Below, piece after piece: positions 1 to 8,322 of a stretch of 28,817 nucleotides of DNA; position 1 is the first letter of the stretch, and the number at the start of each line of letters is the position of its first letter. Where the stretch lies: contig DASYRM010000068.1 in assembly GCA_036004405.1 (NCBI GenBank), positions 1 to 28,817 of the forward strand, read 5' to 3'. The notes under the pieces are model-generated. The model was not told where the DNA came from. It was given only the letters and a program-made list of their open reading frames with translations, and searched no databases. Both the position numbers and the translations under genes were made by a program. This DNA is from DASYRM01 sp036004405. Its GTDB lineage: Bacteria; Acidobacteriota; Vicinamibacteria; Vicinamibacterales; UBA2999.

Positions 1-2190
1 ATCGAGGTCGTGGTGGACCGCGTGAAGAACGAGGGCGACGTCCTGAGCCGCCTGACCGACTCGGTGGAGACCTCCTACCGGGAGGGCGGTGGCGCCGCGT
101 TTGCCGTGGCGCTCGGCTCCGGCGGCGAGCCCGACGCGCGCATCGTCTTCTCCGAAAAGTTCGAGTGCCGGACGTGCAATATCGCCTACGAGACGCCGCA
201 GCCGCGGCTGTTCTCGTTCAACAACCCGTTTGGCGCCTGCGCCACCTGTAACGGGTTTGGCAACATCATCGAGCTCGACATGGCCCTGGTGGTGCCGGAC
301 GCCTCGAAGTCGATCAACCAGGGCGCCATCGAGCCGTGGAGCAAGCCGCACTACCGCAGCCATCTGGCCGAGCTGAAGCGCGTCGCCAAGAAGGCGGCCA
401 TCCGGCTCGACGTGCCGTGGTCGGATCTGAGCGACGACGAGCGGCAGCTGGTGGTGGAGGGGCACGGCGACTACGACGGCGTGCGCGGATTCTTCCGGTG
501 GCTCGAACGGAAGAAATACAAGGTGCACGTACGCGTGTTCCTGAGCCGCTATCGCGGCTACCAGGCGTGCCCCGATTGCGGCGGCGCGCGCCTGCGGCGC
601 GAGGCGCGCAACGTGAGGGTGGGCGGCCTGACCATCGACGCCGTGTCGGCCCAGACCGTCCGGCAGGCACAAGAGTTCTTCGCCCAGCTCCAGCTCACCG
701 AGAAAGAGACGACCGTCGCCGACAAGGTGCTGCGGGAAATCCGCCGCCGACTGTCCTTCTTGAGCGATGTGGGCCTCGATTACCTGACGCTCGACCGGCT
801 GTCGTCCACTCTCTCGGGAGGCGAGTCGCAGCGCATCAATCTGGCCACGTCGCTGGGGTCGGCGCTCGTCGGGACGCTGTACGTGCTCGACGAACCGTCG
901 ATCGGCCTGCACGCGCGCGACAACCAGCGCCTGATCGACATCCTCCGGCAGCTGCGGGATCAGGGCAATACGGTGCTGGTGGTCGAACACGACGAAGACA
1001 TGATCCGCGTGGCCGACCACGTGGTGGACATCGGTCTTGGCGCCGGCGAGCAGGGCGGGCGCGTGGTCTACTCGGGCGATCTCGCCGGTCTCCTGCTGGA
1101 ACCGCGGTCGCTGACGGCAAAGTACCTGCGGCACGAGCTGAGCATTCCGGTGCCGGCGCGGCGCCCGGGGCTGGTGCAGCGGATCCGGTTGCGCGGGGCC
1201 GCCGAGCACAACCTCAAGGACGTGGACATCGAGGTCCCGCTCAACACGCTGACCTGCGTGACCGGCGTGAGCGGGTCGGGCAAGTCCACGCTGGTCCACG
1301 ACGTGCTCTACGCGGCGATCAAGCGCGCGAAGGGCGACTGGGACCGCCGCGTGGGCCGCTACACATCGCTCGAAGGGCTCGAGTACATCAGCGACGTGGT
1401 CCTCGTGGACCAGGCGCCCATCGGACGGACGCCGCGCTCGAACCCGGTGACGTATCTCAAGGCGTTCGACCCGATTCGGGAGCTGCTCTCCCTCACCAAA
1501 GACGCCCGCTCGCGCGGGCTGACGGCGAGCCATTTCTCCTTCAACGTCCCTGGCGGGCGCTGCGAAGCGTGCCAGGGCGAGGGCGAGGTGCGCGTGGAGA
1601 TGCAGTTTCTCGCCGACGTCTTCGTGCCCTGCGAGCAGTGCGACGGCATGCGCTTCAAGCCGCAGGTGCTCGAGGTCAAATACAAGGGGAAGAACGTCCA
1701 CCAGGTGCTCGACATGACGGTGCGCGAGGCGCTGACGTTCTTCAGCGGCTCGCCGAAGGTGCTGCGCCGTCTGCACGTGCTCGACGAGATCGGGCTCGGC
1801 TACCTGCGGCTGGGGCAGCCGGCGACGACGCTCTCGGGCGGCGAAGCGCAGCGCATCAAGATTGCCGCGCACCTGGCCTCGATGAGCGGCGAGCGCGTGC
1901 TCTACATTCTCGACGAGCCGACCACCGGGCTGCACTTCGACGACATCGCGAAGCTGCTGGCGGCGTTCCGCAAGCTGGTGGAGGCGGGGCATACCCTGCT
2001 TGTCATCGAGCACAACCTCGACGTGATCAAGACCGCCGACTACATCATCGATCTGGGCCCCGACGGCGGCGATGCCGGCGGCGAGGTGGTGACGACGGGC
2101 ACGCCGGAGCAGGTCGCACGGGTCGAGGCGTCGTACACGGGCCAGTCGCTGCGGCCGGTGCTGGCGGCCAGCCGGAATGGGGCGGAGTAG
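1..2190 (+). CDS. uvrA: Excinuclease ABC subunit A, 5'-truncated by window edge
   Basis: Damage-recognition ATPase of nucleotide excision repair; it loads UvrB at lesions. The frame is open from base 1, so the start lies upstream; about 729 codons remain of a family length near 940. Visible in order: zinc-module cysteines (CRTC ... CATC, about residues 54-80 of the fragment), ABC signature LSGGESQRINLA with Walker B LYVLDEPSIGLH, the second Walker A GVSGSGKST, the C-terminal zinc finger (CEAC ... CEQC), second signature LSGGEAQRIKIA and Walker B LYILDEPTTGLH. The first Walker A and the beginning of the UvrB-binding region are outside the window. Its 3' end overlaps the glycosylase gene by 14 nt, so the two repair genes are probably co-transcribed. 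uvrC lies separately at 13389. Confidence 0.97.
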   Translation: MEVVVDRVKNEGDVLSRLTDSVETSYREGGGAAFAVALGSGGEPDARIVFSEKFECRTCNIAYETPQPRLFSFNNPFGACATCNGFGNIIELDMALVVPDASKSINQGAIEPWSKPHYRSHLAELKRVAKKAAIRLDVPWSDLSDDERQLVVEGHGDYDGVRGFFRWLERKKYKVHVRVFLSRYRGYQACPDCGGARLRREARNVRVGGLTIDAVSAQTVRQAQEFFAQLQLTEKETTVADKVLREIRRRLSFLSDVGLDYLTLDRLSSTLSGGESQRINLATSLGSALVGTLYVLDEPSIGLHARDNQRLIDILRQLRDQGNTVLVVEHDEDMIRVADHVVDIGLGAGEQGGRVVYSGDLAGLLLEPRSLTAKYLRHELSIPVPARRPGLVQRIRLRGAAEHNLKDVDIEVPLNTLTCVTGVSGSGKSTLVHDVLYAAIKRAKGDWDRRVGRYTSLEGLEYISDVVLVDQAPIGRTPRSNPVTYLKAFDPIRELLSLTKDARSRGLTASHFSFNVPGGRCEACQGEGEVRVEMQFLADVFVPCEQCDGMRFKPQVLEVKYKGKNVHQVLDMTVREALTFFSGSPKVLRRLHVLDEIGLGYLRLGQPATTLSGGEAQRIKIAAHLASMSGERVLYILDEPTTGLHFDDIAKLLAAFRKLVEAGHTLLVIEHNLDVIKTADYIIDLGPDGGDAGGEVVTTGTPEQVARVEASYTGQSLRPVLAASRNGAE

Positions 2191-2788
2191 GGCCGCCGCC
2201 CGAGCCTTGCCGCGCGGTTTCTACGACCGCGAGACGTTGACCGTCGCTGCCGATCTGCTGGGCAAGGTGCTCGTGCACCGCACGGAGGCGGGCCTGACGG
2301 CCGGTGCGATTGTCGAGACCGAGGCCTATATCGGCGAGTCCGACCCCGCCTGCCACGCGGCGCCCGGCCCCACCACACGCAACGCGCCGCTCTACGGCGC
2401 ACCGGGCGTCGCCTACGTGTACTTGAACTACGGCATGCACTATCTGGTGAACGCCGTCACCGAGGGCGAGGGATCGCCGGCGGCGGTGCTCATTCGCGCG
2501 CTCGAGCCGCTCGAAGGCGTCGACTTGATGCGAAAGCGCCGCTCGGCAGGTGGCGCCGTGGACGTCGCCGGGCTGTGCCGCGGCCCCGGCAACCTGACCA
2601 AGGCGCTGGGGATTTCGCTGGCGCAGAACCGGCTGGCGCTGACGGCGCCGCCGCTGTCGATCGAGGACTGGGGCGTGACGAGCGGCACCGTCGCGTGGGG
2701 GCCGCGAATCGGCATCCGCGTGGGCACCGACCGGCCCTGGCGCTGCTGGCTGGCCGGACACGCGTGCGTGTCGGGAAGGCGAACCTGA
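2177..2788 (+). CDS. 3-methyladenine DNA glycosylase (AAG/MPG family)
   Basis: Monofunctional base-excision glycosylase that removes alkylated purines such as 3-methyladenine. The 203-aa product has the AAG-family core: RGFYDRETLTVAADLLGK near the N terminus, VETEAYIGESDPACHA (residues 46-61, with E49 matching the catalytic Glu of human AAG), RNAPLYGAPGVAYVYLNYGMH, and CRGPGNLTKALGI. The length is normal for bacterial members. The ATG at 2177 overlaps the uvrA end by 14 nt; no strong Shine-Dalgarno is visible, so translational coupling is likely. The stop TGA (2786-2788) lies in the centre of a palindromic REP-like element, so the last residues (about SGRRT) are encoded by repeat sequence and the original C terminus may have been altered. 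Confidence 0.93.
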   Translation: MGRSRAAARALPRGFYDRETLTVAADLLGKVLVHRTEAGLTAGAIVETEAYIGESDPACHAAPGPTTRNAPLYGAPGVAYVYLNYGMHYLVNAVTEGEGSPAAVLIRALEPLEGVDLMRKRRSAGGAVDVAGLCRGPGNLTKALGISLAQNRLALTAPPLSIEDWGVTSGTVAWGPRIGIRVGTDRPWRCWLAGHACVSGRRT

Positions 2789-2828
2789 AGGTTCGCCTCT
2801 ACGTAGAGGCGGACCTTCAGGTCCGCCT
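2777..2828. repeat. Back-to-back pair of GTAG-foot palindromes (BIME-like)
   Basis: Two 22-bp palindromes abut foot to foot. The first (2777-2798) has arm AGGCGAACCT with loop GA and is followed by CTAC. The second starts with GTAG (2803-2806) and continues with arm AGGCGGACCT, loop TC (2807-2828). The junction is exactly CTACGTAG. The stems differ at one paired position (A:T versus G:C), so base pairing is kept while sequence changes. The first hairpin contains the stop codon of the glycosylase gene. Confidence 0.9.
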
Positions 2829-2849
2829 GCGCCGCATGTAACGGGCCGG

Positions 2850-2855
2850 TATACT
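2850..2855 (+). promoter_or_regulatory. -10-like TATACT before leuC
   Basis: TATACT matches the sigma-70 -10 consensus at 5 of 6 positions and ends 12 nt before the leuC ATG, predicting a leader of only a few nucleotides. A weak purine stretch AAAGAG (2858-2863) sits just upstream of the ATG. No convincing -35 was found. Confidence 0.45.
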
Positions 2856-2867
2856 TCAAAGAGATTC

Positions 2868-4262
2868 ATGGGCGACACCCTCCTCAAGAAAGTGTGGGAT
2901 TTGCACACGGTGCGGCAGCTGCCGACCGGGCAGACGCAGCTCTTCATCGGCTTGCACCTGGTCCACGAGGTGACCAGCCCACAGGCGTTCGACACGCTCC
3001 GCGCCAACGGCTGGAAGGTGCCGTTCGTGGACCGCACCTTCGCGACCGTCGATCACATCGTGCCGACGCGCGAGCGCACCCGGCCGTTTCTCGACGTGAT
3101 GGCCGAGGACATGATGGCCTCGCTCGAGCGCAATGTCCGCGACTTCGGCATCCGGTTCGTGGGGCTGGGTGACATCCGCCAGGGCATCGTCCACGTGATC
3201 GGCCCCGAGCTCGGACTCACGCAGCCCGGCATGACCATCGCGTGCGGCGACAGTCACACTTCCACGCACGGCGCCTTCGGGTCGGTGGCGTTTGGCATCG
3301 GCACCTCGCAGGTGCGCGACGTGCTGGCGTCGCAGTGCCTGGCGCTGGAGCCGCTCAAGGTCCGTCGCATCCGGGTCACCGGCACGCTCCCGAAGGGCGT
3401 CTACGCCAAGGACGTGATTCTGGAGATCATCCAGCGCCTCGGCGTGCAGGGCGGCAACGGCTTCGCGTACGAGTACGCCGGCGATGCCATCGATCGCATG
3501 ACGATGGACGAGCGCATGACCATCTGCAACATGTCCATCGAGGGGGGCGCCCGGGTCGGCTACGTCAACCCGGACGACACGACCGTCGAATACGTGCGCG
3601 GCCGGCCGTTCGCGCCGCCGGCCGGCGAGTTCGATCGCATGGCGACGTGGTGGAAGTCGATGGCTTCGGACGCCAATGCCGTCTACGACGACGACGTGGA
3701 GATCAAAGCCGGCGAGCTTACGCCGGTGGTGACCTGGGGCGTGAATCCTGGGCAGTCGATCGGCATCGACGACAAAGTGCCGGCGCCCGCCGGCGCCAGC
3801 GACCCCAAGGCGATTACCGACGCGCTGAACTACATGGGCCTGACGCCGGGCCAGCCGATCGAAGGGATGAAAGTCGACGTGGCCTTCATCGGGTCGTGCA
3901 CCAACTCGCGCCTCTCGGATCTGCGCGAGGCCGCCCGCATCGTGAAGGGGCGTCATGTCGCGAAGCACGTTCAGGGGCTGGTCGTGCCCGGGTCGGCCAC
4001 GGTGGCCAAGGCGGCCGAGGACGAAGGGCTGGCGGAGGTATTCCGCGAGGCCGGCTTCGAGTGGCGCAGCGCCGGCTGCTCGATGTGCCTGGGCATGAAT
4101 CCCGACAAGCTGGTGGGCAGCCAGGTGTGCGCATCGTCGTCCAACCGCAACTTCAAGGGGCGGCAGGGCAGTCCGACGGGGAGGACGCTGCTCATGAGCC
4201 CGGCGATGGTGGCGGCGGCGGCGGTGGCGGGCGAAGTGACCGACGTGCGGGAGCTGCTCTGA
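2868..4262 (+). CDS. leuC: 3-isopropylmalate dehydratase large subunit
   Basis: Catalytic, iron-sulfur-containing subunit of isopropylmalate isomerase. It converts 2-isopropylmalate to 3-isopropylmalate in leucine biosynthesis, in complex with LeuD. The 464-aa product is typical bacterial LeuC length. The 4Fe-4S ligands are visible as C344 (GSCTNSR) and C404/C407 (CSMCLGMN). The N-terminal aconitase signature segments VDHIVPTR and CGDSHTSTHGAFG are intact, as is the SSSNRNFKGRQG substrate-binding segment near residue 423. The stop codon overlaps the leuD start (TGATG), a classic translationally coupled pair. leuB is not in the window. Confidence 0.97.
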   Translation: MGDTLLKKVWDLHTVRQLPTGQTQLFIGLHLVHEVTSPQAFDTLRANGWKVPFVDRTFATVDHIVPTRERTRPFLDVMAEDMMASLERNVRDFGIRFVGLGDIRQGIVHVIGPELGLTQPGMTIACGDSHTSTHGAFGSVAFGIGTSQVRDVLASQCLALEPLKVRRIRVTGTLPKGVYAKDVILEIIQRLGVQGGNGFAYEYAGDAIDRMTMDERMTICNMSIEGGARVGYVNPDDTTVEYVRGRPFAPPAGEFDRMATWWKSMASDANAVYDDDVEIKAGELTPVVTWGVNPGQSIGIDDKVPAPAGASDPKAITDALNYMGLTPGQPIEGMKVDVAFIGSCTNSRLSDLREAARIVKGRHVAKHVQGLVVPGSATVAKAAEDEGLAEVFREAGFEWRSAGCSMCLGMNPDKLVGSQVCASSSNRNFKGRQGSPTGRTLLMSPAMVAAAAVAGEVTDVRELL

Positions 4263-4867
4263 TGCGGCAGATTTCGAAGATGACCGGCCGCGCGCTGCCG
4301 ATGCGCGGCAACGACATCGATACCGACCGCATCATCCCGGCGCGGTTCCTCCGCAGCATCACCTTCGACGGGCTGGAGAAGCACGTCTTCGAGGACGACC
4401 GCAAGAGCGCGGGCGGCCCCTACAACCGGCACCCCTTCGACGTGTCGCACTTCCAGGGCGCGGCGGTGCTGCTGGTCAACGCCAACTTCGGCTGCGGATC
4501 GTCCCGCGAGCACGCGCCGCAGGCGCTGCAGAAATGGGGCATTCAGGTCGTCATCGGCGAGTCGTTCGCCGAGATCTTCTTCGGGAACTCCGGGATCATC
4601 GGCATGCCATGCGTCACCGCCGCCGCAGAAGATGTGGCGGCGCTGATGGATCTCGCCGAACGCGAGCCGGCCACGCAGTTCGCCGTCGATCTCGTGGCAG
4701 GCACCTGCCGCGCGGGGGCGATGACGGTGAAGATCGCGCTGCCGCCGAAGATGCTCGAGGCGTTCACCTCGGGCGCGTGGGACACCACCGGCATGCTGCT
4801 CGACCGCTTCGACGAGGTGCGCGCGACGGCCAGCCGTCTTCCGTACACCACCTCCGGCCCGGTCTGA
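4262..4867 (+). CDS. leuD: 3-isopropylmalate dehydratase small subunit
   Basis: Swivel-domain subunit of isopropylmalate isomerase that completes the active site of LeuC. The product is 201 aa, a normal LeuD length. Diagnostic segments are RGNDIDTDRIIPARFL (about residues 15-30), NFGCGSSREHAPQAL (about 74-88) and FAEIFFGNSGIIGMP (about 102-116). The start ATG overlaps the leuC stop codon by one base; an upstream extension of the frame through leuC is a non-coding shadow. The gene ends one base from the stop of the convergent LysR gene, leaving no room for a conventional terminator between them. Confidence 0.96.
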   Translation: MRQISKMTGRALPMRGNDIDTDRIIPARFLRSITFDGLEKHVFEDDRKSAGGPYNRHPFDVSHFQGAAVLLVNANFGCGSSREHAPQALQKWGIQVVIGESFAEIFFGNSGIIGMPCVTAAAEDVAALMDLAEREPATQFAVDLVAGTCRAGAMTVKIALPPKMLEAFTSGAWDTTGMLLDRFDEVRATASRLPYTTSGPV

Positions 4868-4868
4868 G

Positions 4869-5786
4869 CTACGCCTCCGCCGCCACCGCCGCCGGACGGC
4901 CCGGCTTCTTCTTGTCCTCTTCGATGACGGCGAGAAACGCCATGGCCGCGTGCGACCGCTCGCCACCCTTGCGGAACACCATCCGCACCTGACGCCGCAG
5001 CCGGATCTCCGGCATCGCCAGCGCCACCAGCTCGCCGCGGGCGATCTCGAGCTCCGCGCAGCGCCGCGGCAGCAGCGCCACCCCCATCTGCATGCTCACC
5101 GCGCGCTTGATGCCCTCGAGGCTCGGGAGCGAGATCAGGATGTTGGCCGGGATGTGGTGCTGCTCGAAGAGCCGCAGCACGCGATCGCGCATGTGCGACG
5201 GATCGTTGTGGGCGATCACTGTCTGGCGCGCGCACTCGGCCAGCGTCACCTCGCGGCTCGAGGCCAGCTGGTGAGAGGGGTCGACGAGCATGACGAGCTC
5301 GTCGTGGCCGAGGACCATCGACGACAGACGCGGTTCGGCGGGCTGGAAGGTCAGGACGCCGAAGTCCAGGCCGCCGTGGGTAACCTCGGCGCCAATCTGA
5401 CGCGCCGGCACGCGGCGCACGTCGACGTGCACGAGCGGGTGAGCCTGACGGAAGCGGTGGATGAACGGCAGCACCGCGTGCACCGACGCCTCATTGGCGC
5501 CAATGAGGACGCGGCCGCGCCGCAGGTCGCGCAGGTCGCGGACGGCTGTTTCCGCCTCTTCTGACAGCCGCAGCAGCCGCTCGGCGTAGTCGCGGAGCAG
5601 CCGGCCAGCCTCGGTGAGCGTGGCGTCCTTGGTGGCGCGGTCGAACAGACGCTCGCCGACGCTCTCTTCGAGCCGCCGGACCGCCTGACTGACAGCAGGT
5701 TGCGTACGGTGGAGCTTGGTTGCCGCCCGCGAGAAGCTCCGCTCGGCCGAGACCCGCAGAAACACCTTCAATTCACCGAGTTCCAT
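4869..5786 (-). CDS. LysR-family transcriptional regulator
   Basis: DNA-binding regulator divergent from leuA and convergent with leuD. The 305-aa product begins MELGELKVFLRVSAERSF; the N-terminal winged helix-turn-helix (residues about 3-61, FSRAATKLHRTQPAVSQAVRRLE) is followed by an effector-binding domain of two lobes (about 90-290). I chose the ATG at 5786 because the LysR domain begins there and GGGAAGG lies 4-10 nt upstream; a longer frame to 5849 has no support. Its position between leuCD and leuA suggests control of leucine genes, but the effector is unknown. The C terminus has a short basic EEDKKKPGRP tail. Confidence 0.93.
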   Translation of the reverse strand: MELGELKVFLRVSAERSFSRAATKLHRTQPAVSQAVRRLEESVGERLFDRATKDATLTEAGRLLRDYAERLLRLSEEAETAVRDLRDLRRGRVLIGANEASVHAVLPFIHRFRQAHPLVHVDVRRVPARQIGAEVTHGGLDFGVLTFQPAEPRLSSMVLGHDELVMLVDPSHQLASSREVTLAECARQTVIAHNDPSHMRDRVLRLFEQHHIPANILISLPSLEGIKRAVSMQMGVALLPRRCAELEIARGELVALAMPEIRLRRQVRMVFRKGGERSHAAMAFLAVIEEDKKKPGRPAAVAAEA

Positions 5787-5837
5787 CGTGCCTTCCCGTG
5801 CCGGCCTGGGGGGCTGCCTGGATAAGAGGGGGTAATC

Positions 5838-5890
5838 CAAACAGAACAATTATCATTTTGACATTATCAAGCCGGGTGCCGTCTACTGAC
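5838..5890. promoter_or_regulatory. LysR-leuA divergent promoter and putative operator
   Basis: A short AT-rich island in otherwise GC-rich DNA. It holds two copies of ATTATCA (5849-5855 and 5863-5869) spaced 14 bp start to start, and a perfect -35 hexamer TTGACA (5858-5863) pointing toward leuA. A 4/6 match to the -10 (TCTACT, 5882-5887) follows after an 18-bp spacer. The heptamers overlap or flank the -35, as expected for an activator or repressor site of the adjacent LysR protein. Function is inferred. Confidence 0.5.
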
Positions 5891-5933
5891 GATGAGCCAG
5901 GCCCTCGAACCGTTGGGGGGCAGGAGGCCTCGA

Positions 5934-7106
5934 ATGGGACAGGATCAGGTTCGCATCTTCGATACCACGCTGAGGGACGGCGAGCAGGCCCCCGGGTTCT
6001 CGCTGCGCCCGTCGGAGAAGCTGCAGCTGGCGCGACAGCTGGATGCGCTGGGCGTGGACATCATCGAAGCGGGCTTTCCCATTGCGTCCCCCGCAGACGC
6101 GGAAGCGGTTCGCACCATCGCCACCGAAGTCCGGCGTCCTGTGATTGCCTGCCTGGCGCGGTGCCACAAGGCCGACCTGGAACGCGCCGCCTGGGCGCTG
6201 GAACCGGCGGAGCAGGGGCGTATCCACACGTTCATCGCCACCTCCGACCTCCACCTGCAGGCCAAGCTGCGGATGACGCGCGACCAGTGTCTCGAGACGG
6301 CCGTCGAGTCGGTGCGCTTTGCGCGCCAGCACACGTCCGACGTCGAGTTCTCGGCCGAGGACGCCACGCGGAGCGACGCGGACTTCTTGTGCCGTGTCAT
6401 CGAGTCCGTCATCGACGCCGGCGCCACCACCGTCAACCTTCCGGACACGGTCGGCTATACGACGCCTGATGAGATCCGCGAGTTCTTCACGAAGATCCGA
6501 GAGCGGGTGCACAACGCCGATCAGGCCGTGTTCAGCACGCACTGCCACGACGACCTCGGCCTGGCGACGGCCAACTCCCTGGCCTCGGTGCTCGGCGGCG
6601 CGCGGCAGGTGGAGTGCACGATTAACGGGATCGGCGAACGCGCCGGCAACGCGGCGCTGGAAGAGGTCGTGATGTCGTTCCGCACCCGGCAGGACCGGCT
6701 GCCGTTCGCGACCAACATCAACATCAAGGAGATCTACCCGTCGAGCGAGCTGCTCATCAAGCTCTCGGGACAGCCCGCGCAGGTGAACAAGGCGGTCGTC
6801 GGGCGCAACGCCTTCGCGCACGAAGCGGGCATTCACCAGGACGGAGTACTCAAGGATCGGCGTACCTACGAGATCATGCGGGCCGAGGACGTCGGCGCGC
6901 CGTGGAACCCGCTGGTGCTCGGCAAGCACTCGGGGCGCCATGCGGTGCAGAAGCGCTGCGCCGATCTCGGGTTGATGCTCGAGGGTGAGGTGCTGATCGA
7001 CGTGTACCGCGCCTTGATGAAGGTGGCCGACGAGCAGAAGACCATCTCCGACGACGACATCCGGGAAGTGGTGGCGACCGTGCGTCGCGTCACCGTCACG
7101 CGCTGA
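5934..7106 (+). CDS. leuA: 2-isopropylmalate synthase, short form without regulatory domain
   Basis: DRE-TIM metallolyase family enzyme condensing acetyl-CoA with 2-oxoisovalerate, the first committed step of leucine synthesis. The ATG at 5934 has a perfect AGGAGG six bases upstream (5922-5927); the in-frame ATG at 5892 lacks this and lies near the predicted transcription start. The product is 390 aa. Visible: RIFDTTLRDGEQAPG (residues 7-21, metal and substrate residues), H203/H205 in STHCHDDLG, NGIGERAGNAALEEVVM (231-247) and the linker segment HEAGIHQDGVLK. The protein stops after the helical linker (IREVVATVRRV), so the about 120-residue C-terminal allosteric domain of standard LeuA is absent. 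Homocitrate or citramalate synthase is possible from length, but linkage to leuCD favours LeuA. Confidence 0.88.
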   Translation: MGQDQVRIFDTTLRDGEQAPGFSLRPSEKLQLARQLDALGVDIIEAGFPIASPADAEAVRTIATEVRRPVIACLARCHKADLERAAWALEPAEQGRIHTFIATSDLHLQAKLRMTRDQCLETAVESVRFARQHTSDVEFSAEDATRSDADFLCRVIESVIDAGATTVNLPDTVGYTTPDEIREFFTKIRERVHNADQAVFSTHCHDDLGLATANSLASVLGGARQVECTINGIGERAGNAALEEVVMSFRTRQDRLPFATNINIKEIYPSSELLIKLSGQPAQVNKAVVGRNAFAHEAGIHQDGVLKDRRTYEIMRAEDVGAPWNPLVLGKHSGRHAVQKRCADLGLMLEGEVLIDVYRALMKVADEQKTISDDDIREVVATVRRVTVTR

Positions 7107-7111
7107 TGTGG

Positions 7112-7131
7112 GGGCCGCCTTCAGGCGGCCC
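7112..7131. repeat. REP-like palindrome, GGGCCGCCT stem
   Basis: Arm GGGCCGCCT, loop TC, perfect complementary arm, five bases after the leuA stop. The foot is degenerate (GTGG instead of GTAG). Same stem as the elements at 9510, 17072, 23140 and 28739. Confidence 0.85.
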
Positions 7132-7136
7132 GTGCC

Positions 7137-7155
7137 CCGGCTAAAGCCGGCCTAT
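7137..7155 (-). repeat. Short REP-like palindrome at the htrA stop codon
   Basis: Arm CCGGCT, loop AA, complementary arm, followed by CTAT (degenerate CTAC foot). Read on the minus strand the foot supplies the TAG stop of htrA (7152-7154). Confidence 0.6.
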
Positions 7156-8315
7156 CGACTAGGCGGCTTCTCGATCGGCACTTTGATCGACTGGCTCTTG
7201 CCTTCGCGCAGCACGCCCAGCGTGGCCGTGCTGCCGATCGGGGCATCCGAAATCAATCGATAGAGCTGTCCGGCATCCGTGATGGCGGTGCCGTTGAAGG
7301 TCTTCACCACGTCGCCCACGCGCAGGCCGGCCTTGTAGGCCGCGATGGCCGACCGTCCAATTCCCGCGATGGCCAGCCCCTGCGTGTCGGGCGCCGAGAG
7401 CTCGTTGGCGAGCTGCGGCGTGAGCGGCAGCACCTGGATGTAGCCGATCGTCCCGCGCCGAACTTCGCCGAACTGCCGCAGGTCGTTGAACACGCGCTTG
7501 GCGAGGTTGCTCGACACCGCAAAGCCGATGCCCTGGTAGCCGCCGCTCTGGCTGAAGATGACGGTGTTGATGCCCACGAGCTCGCCGCGCGCGTTGACGA
7601 GCGCGCCGCCCGAGTTGCCGGGGTTGATGGCCGCGTCGGTCTGCACGAAGTCCTCGTACTGCGAGATCCCGAGGTTGTTGCGGCTCACCGCCGACACGAT
7701 ACCGAGCGTGACCGTCGAGTTCAGCTCGTAGGGGTTGCCGATGGCGAGCACCCATTCGGCGATGTGGAGCTTCGACGAGTCGCCCCACGAGATGGTGGGC
7801 AGCCCCTTGGCGTCGATTTTGAGCAGCGCCAGGTCGGTGGCCGGATCGAATCCGATGAGCGCGGCGGGCACGTCGCGCTTGTCGCCGAGCGCCACGGTGA
7901 TGTTGAGGTCCCGCAGCGACACGCGCTGCTGCTCGCCGGTGACGACATGGTTGTTGGTGAGGATGTAGCCGTCGGCGCCCACCACGACGCCCGACCCGAG
8001 GCTGCTCTGGACGCGGCTGCCGCCGCCGAAGAAGTCGTCGTCGAGCCCGAAGAAGGAATCGAAGGGCGTCGGCTGCCGCCGCACCACCTGCCGCGCCGAG
8101 ATGCTGGCCACCGTCGGCACCGTGCGTTCGGCGATGCGCGTGAAGTCTGGCAGCGTCCCGCCGGCGCCCGCGGCCGCAGGGGCCGCCACCGGGCGTGACG
8201 GCGTGGAGGCTTGTTGCCCGGCGCCGGCGCCGTTGTCGGCCAGCCCGGTGATGACGCGCCCGGCCACGAAGCCGAGACCCGCCAGGAGCAGCGCGATGAT
8301 GGTGAATCGCCGCAC
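7152..8315 (-). CDS. HtrA/DegP-type serine protease with one PDZ domain
   Basis: Envelope quality-control trypsin-like protease. The 387-aa product has an N-terminal hydrophobic segment (residues 4-22), a low-complexity linker, a chymotrypsin-fold domain (about 60-285) and one PDZ domain (about 290-380). The catalytic triad is visible as H123 (TNNHVV), D161 (ATDLALLK) and S235 (NPGNSGGAL). One PDZ and an N-terminal anchor resemble DegS more than two-PDZ DegP. The start is GTG at 8315, preceded by TGAGG that overlaps the stop of the upstream hsp20 gene (7-nt gap), so both are probably one proteostasis operon. The stop TAG is part of a REP-like element. Confidence 0.93.
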   Translation of the reverse strand: MRRFTIIALLLAGLGFVAGRVITGLADNGAGAGQQASTPSRPVAAPAAAGAGGTLPDFTRIAERTVPTVASISARQVVRRQPTPFDSFFGLDDDFFGGGSRVQSSLGSGVVVGADGYILTNNHVVTGEQQRVSLRDLNITVALGDKRDVPAALIGFDPATDLALLKIDAKGLPTISWGDSSKLHIAEWVLAIGNPYELNSTVTLGIVSAVSRNNLGISQYEDFVQTDAAINPGNSGGALVNARGELVGINTVIFSQSGGYQGIGFAVSSNLAKRVFNDLRQFGEVRRGTIGYIQVLPLTPQLANELSAPDTQGLAIAGIGRSAIAAYKAGLRVGDVVKTFNGTAITDAGQLYRLISDAPIGSTATLGVLREGKSQSIKVPIEKPPSR

Positions 8316-8322
8316 GGATGCC

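Noticed and set aside
336..2240. A 634-codon plus-strand frame overlapping uvrA and the glycosylase start
   Set aside because: Arg/Ala-rich shadow in another frame of uvrA, whose motifs are intact in frame 1.
5934..7106. Homocitrate synthase (NifV) or citramalate synthase as first choice
   Set aside because: Length fits, but the leuCD and LysR neighbourhood and the IGERAGNAALEEVVM block favour 2-isopropylmalate synthase; kept only as an alternative.
7112..7131. REP-like hairpins as rho-independent terminators
   Set aside because: None is followed by a T-run and some lie inside coding sequences, so termination cannot be their general role.
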